A DNA stretch of 64,000 nt from Megascapheus bottae (taxonomy: Eukaryota; Chordata; Mammalia; Rodentia; Geomyidae). The notes under the pieces were generated by a model, which ran no database searches, was not told the origin of the DNA, and was given only the letters and a program-made list of their open reading frames with translations. Positions 20,501-30,452 of the stretch are shown here, piece by piece. A program made the translations under genes and the position numbers. Each line of letters starts with the position of its first letter. Position 1 is the first letter of the stretch. The stretch lies in assembly GCA_024803745.1 (NCBI GenBank), contig JANJXV010000190.1, positions 186,001-250,000 of the forward strand. Reading direction: 5' to 3'.

Positions 20501-23500
20501 CTGGGGACCAAATGTAGCTGCTCAGCTCCAAATCCACAACTCAAGTGCTAGAGTATTGGACACTCCAGGGCTGGACCAGGAATCTGGGAATGTCATTAAA
20601 AGCAAGGCTTGAGAGAAACTGCAGCTTGCCCAAAGCAGGTTTCCGCAAAGCAATGGGAAACAAGGCCGTCCTTACCTGCAAAGGCACATAGCTGATGTTA
20701 ATGAATTGTACAGGTGTCCACATTCGCCAGTTCATCCGAAGGGCAGGCCAGAAGCCACTCTTCATCTTGGCAGCAAAGGCATTGGCATCCTTTCCCTGCA
20801 AACAGGGCAGTCATGAGAGTGAATGGCCTCTGTATGGTTCAGCTGCAAGGGCCCCCTGGATTGCTCTGCCCCAGCTGACTTCAAACCAGGATCCTCTGAT
20901 TTCAGCCTCCTGAGTAGCTAGGACTTCAGGTGTAAGCTACTGATACTCTTAACACATGTAAATATACAAAGAAAAAAAGGAAACCCTAATAAAAATAAAG
21001 CTGATGAAATAAATACATGTAGCAGATAAATAATATCCAACATTATAAAGATACACAAATTAGGAAATGGAGCTGTGGCTCAAAATGGTTGAATACTTGC
21101 CTTGAGCAAAAAAATCTCAGAGATAGCATCCAGGCCCTGGTTCAAGCCCCATAAGTGACGACAAAAAAAAAAAAAAAAACCCACACACCCACACACAAAA
21201 AAAAAACCAAAACAGGGCTGGTGGCTGGCTCACATCTATAATTCTAGTTACTCAGGAAGCTGAGATCTGAGATACAAGGATTGTGGTTCAAAGCCAGCCC
21301 AGATAGGAAAGTCCATGAGACTTATTTTTAGTTCACCACCAGAAAACTGGAAGTGGTGCTGTGGCTCAAAGTGGTAGAGCACTAACTTTGAGTATAAGAA
21401 TGCAGGGATAGCACTCAAGCTCTGAGTTCAAGCCTCACAACTAAGAAGAAGAAGAGGAGGAGGAAGAAAAAGAATATACATAAATACAAATTGTTCTGTT
21501 TTCACATTTACACTGAAAGACTTTTTTTTTTTTTGTGGGACTTGAACTCTGGGCCTACAATGTCCCTGAGCTCTTCAGCTCAAGGCTAGCACTCTACCAC
21601 TTGAACCACAGCATCACTTCTAGTTTTCTGGTGGTTAGAGATAAAAGTCTCATGATGGGGGCTGGGAATTTGGCCTAATGATAAGAGTGCTTGCCTAGCA
21701 TGCACAAAAGATCTGGTACCACATATATAAAAAAAGCCAGAAGTGGTTCTGTGGCTCAAGCGGTAGAGCTCTGGCCTTGAGAAAGCCCAAGGACAGTGCT
21801 CAGGCCCTGAGTTCAAGCCAGGACTGGCAAAAAAAAAAAAAAAAAAAAAAGTCTCTTGAACTTTAGTGCCCCAGCTGGCTTTGCACCGAGATCCTCGGAT
21901 CTCAGTCTCATGAGTTGCTAGGATGACAGGCGTGAGCCACTTTGCCCAGCACTGAAAGACTTCTGAAGTACCATAACGGAGCCTTAAACTTTAGTACTTT
22001 TATTCTCTTCAGCACTCTGGTGAAGCCTATGGATCTTTTCTCTGAATAAGGTTTTATGAAATACAACGAAGCATATAGGACTACAAAGGAACCAATTATC
22101 ACAATATTTGGAAACAATCCTATAGTACTGTATATGCGTTTGTCAGCACACCCAGTGACAAGAGGTAACACAGTCTAAGTAGTAATGCACATGTACAGTG
22201 CACCAAGAAATCTGTAGCAAACCCAGGCACGGTGGCTCACGCCTGTAATCCTAGCTGCTCAGGAGGCTGAGATCTGAAGATCGCAGTTCAAAGCCAGCCC
22301 CAGTACTAAAGACCATGATAATCTTATTTCCACGTAACCACTAGAAAACTGGAAGGGTGCTGTGGCCATAGCCTTCAGCTGAAGAGCTCAGGGACAACGC
22401 CCAGGCCCTGAGTTCAAGTCCCACAACTGACAAAAAAAAAAACAACACAAAAACCAATATATGCAGCAATCAAGTTTTAGAATCAAGATGCTCATGATTT
22501 CTACCAAGGGAAACTAAGTTCTGCTAATACTCCTGAGGTTTGTTTTCTATACTTTAAAAATAAACTAAAACTTCAATTTAAAAGCAGTAATAAACCCATG
22601 GAACTCCCAGGAGTCCTGCCCAGAAACATTAGGTTTCAGAGCCAGGTACAGTGGAAACTTCAGCAAGCGCAGGAGCCAGAACCCACCTCCAGCAAGTTCA
22701 TGATGAGGAAGAACAGGAGTAGGAGGGCTGGTGCGAACAGCAGGCGGTCTAGCAGGAGCCTCTTGACTGTGGCCAAAGGCACCTCAGGAGGAATCCAGTG
22801 TTCCATGAAGAGGTAGAAGTAGTGACTCAGGGGGCCTGTGACAAAGAACCTAAGGCCCATGGTGAATTTGAGCCAGGCTGGTTCTCCCTGATCCAGCCTC
22901 ACTCCAAGAGCCAACCCTGGTCCTAAACCCTGCCTCATGCTCAGAGACCCATAGGTCTATATGTACTTTCTAGGAAATACCTTAATTGGGGGCCAGGAGT
23001 TTGACCTAGTGATAAGAGTGCTTGTCCAGCATGCAGGAAGACATGCGTTCAATTCCTTGATATCACATACACAGAAAACAGCCAGAAGTGGTGCTGTGGC
23101 TCAGGTGGTAGAATACTAGCCCTGAGAAAACTCAAGGACAGTGCTGATCTCAAGCCCCAGGACTGAAAAAAAAAGGAAGAAAGGAGAGAGGGAGAAGGGG
23201 GGGTGGGAGAGAGGGGGGGGCAGGCTGGCTGGCAGGAAATACTTTAACTGGGTTCAGCTACTGTTTTTGCCAGAACACAACTAAATCACTCCTTCCATAA
23301 TGCTCTGTGCCCCATGCTTCCCCTAGTCTTTGTGTGGGTGGCCAGCATCTCCATATATGCTGCTGGCAGGGTTCTTTCTGACAGTCCTAGCTAATGTATG
23401 TGCCTGGTGTAGCATACATATTCTCTTTGTTTTATTGTCTACACAACAGAGTCAAGTCTGGTTATATATTCCCCTTTTCACTCCTGGAAGGCAGGCATCC

Positions 23501-24672
23501 TCATGTTTTGCCTAACCACTGCCATTTCCCTGTGCCTAGAATAAGCTTTCTCTGAAAAGCAATCAGTAATGAAGAAATGAATGCCTCTGCTTTTCAGGCT
23601 TTGAATCAGGATGGTCAGAGTGCTGAGCTCTGAAATTCCAGTTGCACCTGTGCACCTGCAGAGGACAGAGCCTGGGAGACCTAAGCCCCAAAACGCAAGG
23701 AGTACACTGACAAAGGCTTCTAAATTAATGATTAAAAATTCACTCTAAGGCCGTGAGTGTGGCCTAGTGGTAGAGTGCTTGGCTAGCATGCATTATGACC
23801 TGGATTCCATTCCTCAGTATCACATACACAGAAAAAGGCAGAAGTGGTGCTGTGGCTCAAGGAGTAGCCGTGAGAAAGCCCAAGGACAGTGCCCCAGCCC
23901 TGAGTTCAAGCCCCAGGACAGGCCAAAAAAAGAGCATGCAAGGTCCTGCTTCAAGCCCACTATTGCCACATACATTACACACACACACACACACACACAA
24001 ATTCCTTCTAAGCTGGACACTGGTAGCTCATACTTGTAATGCTAGCTAGTTTGGAAGCTGAGATCTGGAGATCATAGTTCAAATCTACCTGGGCAGAAAA
24101 GTCCCCAGGAAACTCCTATCTCTTATTAACCACTCAGAAACCAGAAATGGAGCTATAGCTCAAAAGTGGTAGAGCACTACTTTGAGCAAAAGAGGTCAGA
24201 GAGCTGGCACGGTGGCTCACACCTGTAATCCTAGCTACTCAGGACACTGAGATCTGAGGATCAAGGTTTAAAGCTGGGCCAGGCACAAAAGAACCTGATA
24301 TTGGGGCCGGGAGTTTGGCCTAGTGGTTAAAGTGCTTGCCTAGCATGCATGAAGACCCGGGTTCGATTCCTCGGTACCACATACATAGAAAAAAGCCAGA
24401 AGTGGTGCTGAGGCTCAAGTGGTAGAGCTCTAGCCTTGAGAAAGTCCAAGGACAGTGCTCAAGACTTGAGTTCAAGCCCAGGACTGGCAAAAAACAAAAA
24501 AAAAACAAAAAAAAAGAACCTGATATTATCTCCAATTAACCCCTAGAAAACAGGGGGGTGGGGCTTGGCTTGGGGTAGGGCAATAGCCTTGAGCTGAAGA
24601 GCTCAGGGACAATGCCCAGGCCCTGAAGAGCTCAGGGACAGCACCCAGGCTAAGTTCAAGCCCCATAACCCA

Positions 24673-24707
<35 letters not shown>

Positions 24708-27700
24708 TCAGAGATAGAGGTCCCACCTCAAGCTCTACAACCAAAAATAAAATTAATTCTAGAAATAAAAAAAAATTGTTGGAGCTCCTAAAATGAATGT
24801 GCGAGTATGTGTGGGCACACGGGTGTGTGTGTATGTGCATGTGTGGGTAAAACTAGCTGAGTGCACACACACTGTCCCAGGTCTCAGGAGGCTGAAACAG
24901 GAAGATTGCTTGAGCACAGAAATTCGGGGCCAGCCTAGGCAATATAGCAAGACCAAATCTCATAATAAAACAAATCCTGAACCACTGGTTTGGGAGATCA
25001 AAAAGTAGTTCAGAAAGTAATGCTTTTCAGGATACATTAACTTTTATGCCTATTTATATGGTGAAAAAATAACAGAATCTAATTAACCCCATTTAAGCTG
25101 CTTTTCCTCTTCTGTGAGCACAATGAGAATCTTGCAAGGTCTTTTAATCCAGAAGTCTGGTTGTAGGTTCATCCATCCTTATACCTCATTCAAAATGGAA
25201 ACTACAATGCAAGGTACTGATGGCTCAGGCCTGTAATCCTAGCTGCTAAGGAGGCTGAGATCTGAGGATTATAATTCAAAGCCTGCCCAGAGGAGGAAAA
25301 ATCTGTGACACTGTTATCTCCAATTAATCACCAAAACACCGGAAGTGGGGCTGTAGCTCAAAGTGTTACAGTACTAGCCTTGAGCAGAAAAGGCTTAGGG
25401 ACAGAGCCCAGGCCATGTTCAAGCCCCACAACCAACCAAAAAAGAAAAAAGGAGAAAAAGAAAAAGAAAAAGCTACACACAGGCAGAGTGATGCATGCCT
25501 GTAATCTCAAGTATTCAGGAGGCTGACACAGAAACATCTTAAGTTTGAGATAAGCCTAAACAACATACAAAAACCAAAGCAAAATAAAATAAAATCTGTA
25601 TTAGGGACTAGGGGGTAAAGCTTAGTGGTACAGCATTTGTCTGGCATGCATGAAACCAAGGATTTGATACACATACACATACATACACACACATACACAC
25701 ACACACACACACACACGAAAATAGAAAAGGCCTACAAATATGTGTGTACATATAGTGCATAATACATAAAATTTTGACATTTTTCCTATGATGATTACTT
25801 CAATGCTTCCCCTTACACATACTGGGTATTGAACCCAGAACAAACACTCTTCCACTCACCCATACCCCTAACCCTTTTGTTTGTATGTTACATTTCATAC
25901 AGGGTCTCCAACTCCAGTCTCCCTCTCCTGAGCAGCCAAGACTACAGCTCTGCAGGCTACTTCAATGATTTGGAATAACAAAATTCCAAATAAGACTATT
26001 CCAAAACCTTGGTGTTGGGAGCTTGGCTTTGTTGTTCTGTTACTGTGGGCAGCCAGGCCCTTTGCAGTACTCACCCATAAGCTGCATATCTGAGAGGCCC
26101 ACAGACGTCTAGATTTTGAGAATTTTCTTTTTTCTGCTTCTTCTCAATCATCTGGGCCAAGAGATTCCCAAGTGCTGACAAAATGCCACTGTGGACAGAA
26201 AGTCTTCAGATGAACCGGGCATGGTGGCTCACCTGTAATCCTAGCTACTCAGGAGGCTGAGATCGGAGGACCAAGGTTCAAAGCCAGCCCAGGCACAAAA
26301 GAACTTGAGACTCTTGGCTCGAGAGTAGATCGGTAGCCTTGAGCTGAGGAGCTGGCTCAGGGACAGCACCCAAGCCAACTTCAAACCCTATGCCCCCCGC
26401 CCCAAAAAAGTCATCAGCTGCCAGGAACAGGCAGTGGGGGAGATACACCTCCTGCCTGAGAGTTAGCAGGGCTGCTCTGAGAACAGGTGAGGGATGGTAG
26501 GACGAATCGTTACAGAAGCAGCTGCCATGTGAAATCCTCACATCAGAAGGCAGAAACCACAAACAGTAACGCACATGCAGTAATTCAGTAAGAGTTCTCC
26601 TGGCTGAGCTGCATCAATACCAATGCCCCATATGTGCTTTCCACTGCCACCCTACAAGATGCTGCCCTTTGGGGCATCAGAAAGGTGTGTGGTTAGAAAA
26701 GGGCAACAAAATTCTTACAATGGCATTGTTTTCTGTTTTGAGTATGGTATGGACATAGGACCGTGTACATTTAAGAAAACTGCACAAAAATAAACTTATA
26801 CATGCTGGGTCCTGGTGGTTCATACCTGTAATCCTAGCTACACAGGAAACAGACCTGAGGACTGCGGTTCAAAGCCAGCCTCAGCAGCAAAGTCTGTGAG
26901 ACTCCAATAAGCTATTCAGAAAAAGCCAGAAGTGGCACTGTGGCTCAAGTGGTAGAGTGCTAGCCTTGAGTATGAAGAGGCTCAGGTACAGTGCCTAGGC
27001 CTTGAACTCAGGCCCTAAGTTCAAGCCCCAGGGCCAGCAAAAACAACAATAAAATAAATTCACACAAATAAGTACAGAAAAAAAATGGAATCTACTTAGA
27101 CTGCCTTCAAACTGGGATTCTCAGTTATCAGCTTCCTGAGCATCTAGGATTGCAACTCTGAGCTGCAATCGAGACCACTGTGAACCACTGGCACCTAGTA
27201 ATCACCTCAGTTATTTTATTATGTTTTGGTACTGGGCTTGAACTCAGGGCCTGAGTTATTTTGTTTGTTTTTGCTCAACCACTTCAACCACACCTCACTT
27301 CCAGCTCTTTGCTGGCTTCAAATCCTGTCCTAAGATCTCAGCATTTTTTTTTTTTTTTTGTCAGTCATGGAGCTTGAACTCTGGGCCTGGGCACTATACC
27401 TCTGGGCTTGGCTGTTGTTCCTGAGCTCTTCAGCTCAAGGCTACTGTCCTACCCCTGAGTCACAGCACCACTTCCAGTTTTCTAGTGGTTAATTGGAGAT
27501 CAGAGTTTCACAGACTTTAGCTCCCAGGCTGGCTCTGAACTGTCATCTTCAGATCTCAGCCACGTGACTAACTAGGGTTACAGGCATGAGCTACTGTGCC
27601 CAGCTTAGACCTCAGTCTTTTGAGTCACTAGGATTGCAGGCATGAGCCACCAGCACCCTACGGTCACCACAGAAATCAATCATTTCTCTTATTTCCTGGA

Positions 27701-30068
27701 GTACTTCATGCATAGAACCTCAGAAGTTGGATTTTCCAGGGTGATTTTTCCCAGTGCTCTCAGAAGAGGCTGAAGACAAGTGACCAGATTCTCCTTGAGT
27801 TTAGAATGGCCTTGAATACTTCTTCCTTGCCCTAAACTGCACCCTAGCCATTATGTCCGACCTTGTTCTGTATTCCAAACTGGACTCTGGCCACTATGTG
27901 CAAACTTGCCCTTTATTCCTAACTGCAGAAACTAGAACTCTGATGTAGGTAAGTCTGATCAGTCTTGGCACAGGTGTGGCTGTAATGGTTGAAGCAGGCT
28001 CTTACCTCCAGTGCTTCATTCCTCTATTTTCTTCCTGTTGAGGGACTAGAGAAGCCCTACTTGGGCCCTGAGGACCACAACATCATGCCACAGACACGAG
28101 GCAAACTAATATATACTTCACAGTGCTGGGAAAACTAAGTGGCGACTAGATTTGCTGTGGCTAATTAGTTTTATTACTTTATAAAAGCTTATCCTGGTTT
28201 TCAAAACACTGGGAAATATGTAGGATGCCAACACCTAGATATACTTGTATTACGGTTAATAAAATGTTTCCAGTAGGGCAAATGGTTCCAGGCAATCTCT
28301 GTGTTAAAACTTTGTGTGAAATACATTGCCACAGTAAGATGTTCAGTTTAAGTGAAGATGGGTCCAGTTGCTTCCTCCAAGGCTAGGTCTAAAAACTATA
28401 AAATCCAAGGTTTTAGTATGGAATACAAGGACCCCCCCCTTGAAATAAGCCTCAGCTACTTCTTTCTCATTGACTGTCCCTTTTCAGTTTCTCCAAAATG
28501 TGCTAGTTCATCCCTCAGAACCTCTGTACCTATTGGGCCCTTTTAATCCTATAACCATTGCTTCATTCCCCTGCAGGTTTGTTCAATGTCATCTCTTCAG
28601 GAGAAACTTCCCTAGCCAGTCCATGTATAGTGATCTGATTCTTGTTTAGCTCTTCAGAACATAAGACATCGTGCCTGTCAGAGGTGAGGCTTTAGCCTCT
28701 ATTTGGACCACAGTCGTTTACTCAGCACACCAAAAGCACTCTGTACATTCTTAGAAAAGCTGAACTAAGTGGGAGGGGTGGGGGAGGGAAAGGGGAACAA
28801 AAACTCGAGAAGGGGTTATCAAGGTTCTAGACTAACATAACCCCTCTATACATTATCCTGACAATAAAATACAATTTTTTTTAAAAGGCAAACTAATAAG
28901 AAAACAAACTTAAGGAGTGACTCTGCTCAAGAAGCACTGGATACTTAGATTGACAAGCTAAATTGTAACTGCCTTGTATAACCCTTCTGAAACACAGAAA
29001 ATTTTAAAAAAAGATGCAAGTGAAAAGGATAGTTCAGTTACACATGTACATTGAGAGTGTGAAATTGGGTTAATTCCAAAGTTGGAAGTATGACTTAATT
29101 TTTTTGTGGTTGTTGTAGGGTGTGGGGCTTGACCTCAGGGCCTGCGCGCTGTCCCTGAGCTCTTCAGCTCCAGGCTACCGCCCTGCCCCGGAGCCACAGC
29201 CCCACTGACGGTTTTCCCGAGGTTAACTGGAGTTGAGTCTCACGGACTTCAGTGCCCGGGCTGGCTTCGAACCGTGGTCCTCAGATCTCAGCCCGGGGAG
29301 TAGAGAGGATGACTTGGTTTTATCTGGGCTTTTGGTTCTCCGGTCATTTCTAGCAAACAAGCTGCAGACGTGGAGTCGAGGTCATCTCAAAAACAGAAAA
29401 AGGCAAACTTAGGTAACTAGAAAACAGTCGTCTCACTGGGACGCTCCACGAGAAGGCTGGGCCTGCCGGACGCGGGTGTCCCCTCGGGCGGGTGTCCCCT
29501 CGGGCGGGCGGCGGGCCGAGCCCCGCCTCCGAGCCGCCGAGCGCCCCCTCCGCCCCGCCGAGCCCCCCCTCCGGCCCCGCCGAGTCCCCCCCTCCGCCCT
29601 GCAGAGCCCCGCCTCAGCCCCGCCGAGCCCCGCCTCAGCCCCGCCGAGCCCCCCCTCAGCCCCGCCGAGCCCCCCTCAGCCCCGCCGAGCCCCCCTCAGC
29701 CCCGCCGAGCCCCCCCTCCGGCCCCGCCGAGCCCCCCCTCCGGCCCCGCCGAGTCCCCCCCTCCGCCCTGCAGAGCCCCGCCTCAGCCCCGCCGAGCCCC
29801 CCCTCAGACCCGCCGAGCCCCGCCTCAGCCCCGCCGAGCCCCCCTCAGCCCCGCCGAGCCCCCCCTCCGCCCCGCCGAGCGCCCCCTCCGCCCCGCCGAG
29901 CCCCCCTCCGCCCCGCCGAGCGCCCCCTCCGCCCCCGCGCGCCCACCTGCTGGCAGCCTTGGTGAGCACCGGGTAGAGCCGCAGAAGCAGCAGGTACTGG
30001 GCGAGTGCGCGCCGCGGGAGCGTCCCGAGCGCGGCTTCGGCCCGCGGCCGAGACGCCGCCGGTGCCAT
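17465..30068 (-). CDS. PXMP2: PXMP2 (PMP22), peroxisomal membrane channel protein (complete, 5 exons, 195 aa)
   Basis: Coding exons in transcript order are 30068-29947, 26188-26075, 22849-22687, 20795-20676 and 17533-17465: 588 bases, 195 codons plus TGA, equal to the human length. PXMP2 is the founding peroxisomal member of the Mpv17/PMP22 family. It is a four-helix integral membrane protein that forms a non-selective channel for small metabolites. Hydrophobic segments are visible at about residues 24-40, 75-95, 108-133 and 175-193. The family signature spans exons 4 and 5: FWPALRMNWRMWTP, QFIN, YVPLQ, RVLFANLAALFW. All introns are GT-AG. The gene is head-to-head with POLE, 511 bp between start codons, and tail-to-head with PGAM5. 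Confidence 0.96.
18875..18985 (-). repeat. Old B1-like monomer
   Basis: GATACAGGGTCCCACTATGG to TGCCCAGCT is a reversed 7SL-type core without Geo sequence. Confidence 0.6.
19300..19469 (-). repeat. B1-Geo composite SINE, first part (split by a nested SINE)
   Basis: The Geo half reversed, broken at GAGTCTCA. The remaining 7SL-like half resumes at 19668. Confidence 0.82.
19470..19666 (+). repeat. IDL-Geo SINE nested in a B1-Geo
   Basis: The ID half has GGGTTTGATTCCTCGGTATC. The host element continues with a repeated GTCTCA after its A tail. Confidence 0.85.
19667..19770 (-). repeat. B1-Geo composite SINE, second part
   Basis: The 7SL-like half reversed, CCGGCTGGCTTTGAACTGCG to AAGCCACTGGAACC. 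Confidence 0.82.
20676..20795 (-). CDS. PXMP2: PXMP2 exon 4, Mpv17/PMP22 signature
   Basis: The 40-codon exon holds GKDANAFAAKM and the WPALRMNWRMWTPVQFIN signature. The acceptor is TTTGCAG and the donor TGCAG/GTAAGG. Confidence 0.94.
20848..20945 (-). repeat. B1-type left half
   Basis: Reversed 7SL-like sequence with CAGCCTCCTGAGTAGCTAGG, beginning just upstream of PXMP2 exon 4 in the transcript. Confidence 0.7.
21064..21180 (+). repeat. Geo right half alone
   Basis: GGAGCTGTGGCTCAAAATGG to CCCCATAAGTGACGAC with an A tail. No left half is present. Confidence 0.7.
21214..21445 (+). repeat. B1-Geo composite SINE
   Basis: A complete dimer. Its tail has grown into an AAG/AGG repeat. Confidence 0.83.
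21524..21957 (-). repeat. B1-Geo composite SINE carrying a nested IDL-Geo
   Basis: The minus element is interrupted after AAAGTCTCAT and resumes at about 21851 with GTCTCTTGAACT. Confidence 0.82.
21658..21850 (+). repeat. IDL-Geo SINE nested in a B1-Geo
   Basis: GGGGCTGGGAATTTGGCCTA to GCCAGGACTGGC plus a 23-base A tail. Confidence 0.85.
22220..22442 (+). repeat. B1-Geo composite SINE
   Basis: CCAGGCACGGTGGCTCACGC to the A tail after CCCACAACTGAC. Confidence 0.85.
22687..22849 (-). CDS. PXMP2: PXMP2 exon 3
   Basis: It encodes FFVTGPLSHYFYLFMEHW, PPEVPL and the hydrophobic LLFAPALLLLFFLIMNLLE segment. The acceptor is CCTTAG and the donor GGAG/GTGGGT; it ends in phase 0. Confidence 0.93.
22988..23175 (+). 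repeat. IDL-Geo SINE
   Basis: GGGGGCCAGGAGTTTGACC to an A tail followed by a short purine-rich (GGGAGA) tract. Confidence 0.87.
23749..23935 (+). repeat. IDL-Geo SINE
   Basis: Its ID half begins GGCCGTGAGTGTGGCCTAG. The Geo half is complete. Confidence 0.86.
23977..23999. repeat. CA microsatellite
   Basis: A simple AC run of 11-12 units after an IDL-Geo SINE. Confidence 0.9.
24010..24196 (+). repeat. B1-Geo composite SINE
   Basis: GCTGGACACTGGTAGCTCAT to AGCAAAAGAGGTCAGAG. The 3' part is cut by the next element. Confidence 0.78.
24200..24700 (+). repeat. B1-Geo composite SINE split by a nested IDL-Geo
   Basis: The left part is 24200-24302 and the right part resumes at 24516. The Geo half has an internal duplication of GAAGAGCTCAGGGACA (24596-24643). 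Confidence 0.82.
24303..24515 (+). repeat. IDL-Geo SINE, nested, with target-site duplication
   Basis: GAACCTGATATT flanks it at 24291-24302 and 24516-24527. The sequence is close to consensus, so it is young. Confidence 0.94.
24850..24975 (+). repeat. 7SL-type monomer (B1-like)
   Basis: CAGGAAGATTGCTTGAGCAC and GGCCAGCCTAGGCAATATAG are typical 7SL-derived SINE blocks without a Geo half. Confidence 0.65.
25210..25445 (+). repeat. B1-Geo composite SINE
   Basis: AAGGTACTGATGGCTCAGGC to the A-rich tail. Confidence 0.83.
25474..25592 (+). repeat. B1-like monomer
   Basis: GGCAGAGTGATGCATGCCTG to a tail of AAAAT repeats. Confidence 0.65.
25603..25662 (+). repeat. ID-like monomer
   Basis: GGGGTAAAGCTTAGTGGTAC with GGCATGCATGAAACCAAGG. 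Its tail became a CA repeat. Confidence 0.65.
25661..25717. repeat. CA microsatellite after an ID monomer
   Basis: The sequence is (CA)n with CATA interruptions that starts where the ID-like element tail would be. Confidence 0.88.
26075..26188 (-). CDS. PXMP2: PXMP2 exon 2
   Basis: It encodes SGILSALGNLLAQMIEKK through LRYAAYG with a Lys-rich, likely cytosolic or matrix loop. The acceptor is TCCACAG and the donor ATGG/GTGAGT. The frame is open on both sides only with these borders. Confidence 0.92.
26214..26410 (+). repeat. B1-Geo composite SINE
   Basis: GAACCGGGCATGGTGGCTCA. It lies 26 bases upstream of PXMP2 exon 2 on the transcript strand. Confidence 0.82.
26807..27055 (+). repeat. B1-Geo composite SINE
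   Basis: GCTGGGTCCTGGTGGTTCAT to an A-rich tail after CCCCAGGGCCAGC. Confidence 0.83.
27222..27660 (-). repeat. B1-Geo composite SINE carrying another B1-Geo
   Basis: The outer element is broken at TAAGATCTCAGCATTT and resumes at GACCTCAGTCTTTTGAG near 27607. Confidence 0.7.
27343..27605 (-). repeat. B1-Geo composite SINE, nested
   Basis: A full reversed dimer from poly-T to GCATGAGCTACTGTGCCCAG. Confidence 0.82.
29098..29312 (-). repeat. B1-Geo composite SINE rich in CpG
   Basis: A minus copy at the edge of the CpG island with unusually many GC substitutions (CTACCGCCCTGCCCCGGAGC). Confidence 0.78.
29517..29932. repeat. GC-rich tandem array in PXMP2 intron 1
   Basis: About 20 diverged copies of a 17-21 bp unit of the form CCCCGCCGAGCCCCCCTC occur in succession. 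A longer block is repeated at an offset of 169 bp (starts at 29561 and 29730), so part of the array was duplicated as a unit. It stops 15 bases before the PXMP2 exon 1 donor. Confidence 0.9.
29947..30068 (-). CDS. PXMP2: PXMP2 exon 1
   Basis: The ATG reads at 30068-30066 in context GCACCATGG-like DNA (minus strand GGCACCATGG). It encodes MAPAASRPRAEAALG then ALAQYLLLLRLYPVLTKA, the first membrane segment. The donor is AGCAG/GTGGGC. Confidence 0.92.
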
Positions 30069-30286
30069 GGCCGTCGCTTCGCGGAGCCGCGCCGGACGCC
30101 GTCCCCGCAGCCGGCTGGCCCGACGCCGGGCCCGGGGCGCGGAGCGCGAGGCGGGGGCGGCCTGGCATTTCCCGCCGCCGCAGCAGCGTGGGGCGCAGCC
30201 CAGAAACCACCCTGCGGGGCGTGCAGCGGGACGCCCCACACTTTTCCCCCGGTCCCCGGAGCGACCCCGCCCCGATGGAGTCGCCG

Positions 30287-30291
30287 ATTGG
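30287..30291 (-). promoter_or_regulatory. Inverted CCAAT box
   Basis: The core ATTGG sits in GCCGATTGGACAG, a good NF-Y context. It lies 219 bases upstream of the PXMP2 ATG. Confidence 0.5.
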
Positions 30292-30304
30292 ACAGTCGGG
30301 GGTG

Positions 30305-30394
30305 GGGGGCGGGGTCTCCGGGGGCGGGGTCTCCGGGGGCGGGGTCTCCGGGGGCGGGGTCGCCGGGGGCGGGGTCTCCGGGGGCGGGGTCACG
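30305..30394. repeat. 15-bp tandem GC-box repeat between PXMP2 and POLE
   Basis: There are six copies of CGGGGTCTCCGGGGG, with period exactly 15 bp (anchor C at 30310, 30325, 30340, 30355, 30370, 30385). Each carries GGGGCGGGG. One copy has TCGCC instead of TCTCC. The G runs could fold into G-quadruplexes on the POLE sense strand. Confidence 0.92.
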
Positions 30395-30452
30395 TCGCCC
30401 GCTCGGCTCGGCCTCCGCCCACACCCGCGGCAGCCAGCGCGCCCGGGGGAGC

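Larger units (their letters stand above)
17534..20675 (-). other. PXMP2: PXMP2 intron 4
   Basis: It contains about 1.2 kb of unique DNA (17.6-18.85 kb), an old B1-like piece (18.9 kb), a GT microsatellite near 19.3 kb and a B1-Geo SINE split by a nested IDL-Geo (19.3-19.77 kb). No further exon is seen. Confidence 0.65.
20796..22686 (-). other. PXMP2: PXMP2 intron 3
   Basis: It is dominated by SINEs between 20.85 and 22.44 kb, including one nested pair. A unique 250-bp block at 21.96-22.2 kb shows no exon signals I trust. Confidence 0.65.
22850..26074 (-). other. PXMP2: PXMP2 intron 2
   Basis: It holds SINEs at 23.0, 23.75, 24.0-24.7, 24.9, 25.2, 25.5 and 25.6 kb plus two CA microsatellites. 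Unique sequence at 23.2-23.75 kb shows nothing recognisable. Confidence 0.65.
26189..29946 (-). other. PXMP2: PXMP2 intron 1
   Basis: It starts inside the CpG island with a GC-rich tandem array (29517-29932), then about 1.4 kb of unique DNA (27.66-29.09 kb) with no recognisable exon, then SINEs at 26.2-27.66 kb. Confidence 0.65.

Noticed and set aside
29476..29976. Long open frames rich in Pro, Ala and Arg on both strands
   Set aside because: They exist because the GC-rich tandem repeat lacks stop codons. They have no splice or start context and overlap PXMP2 intron 1.
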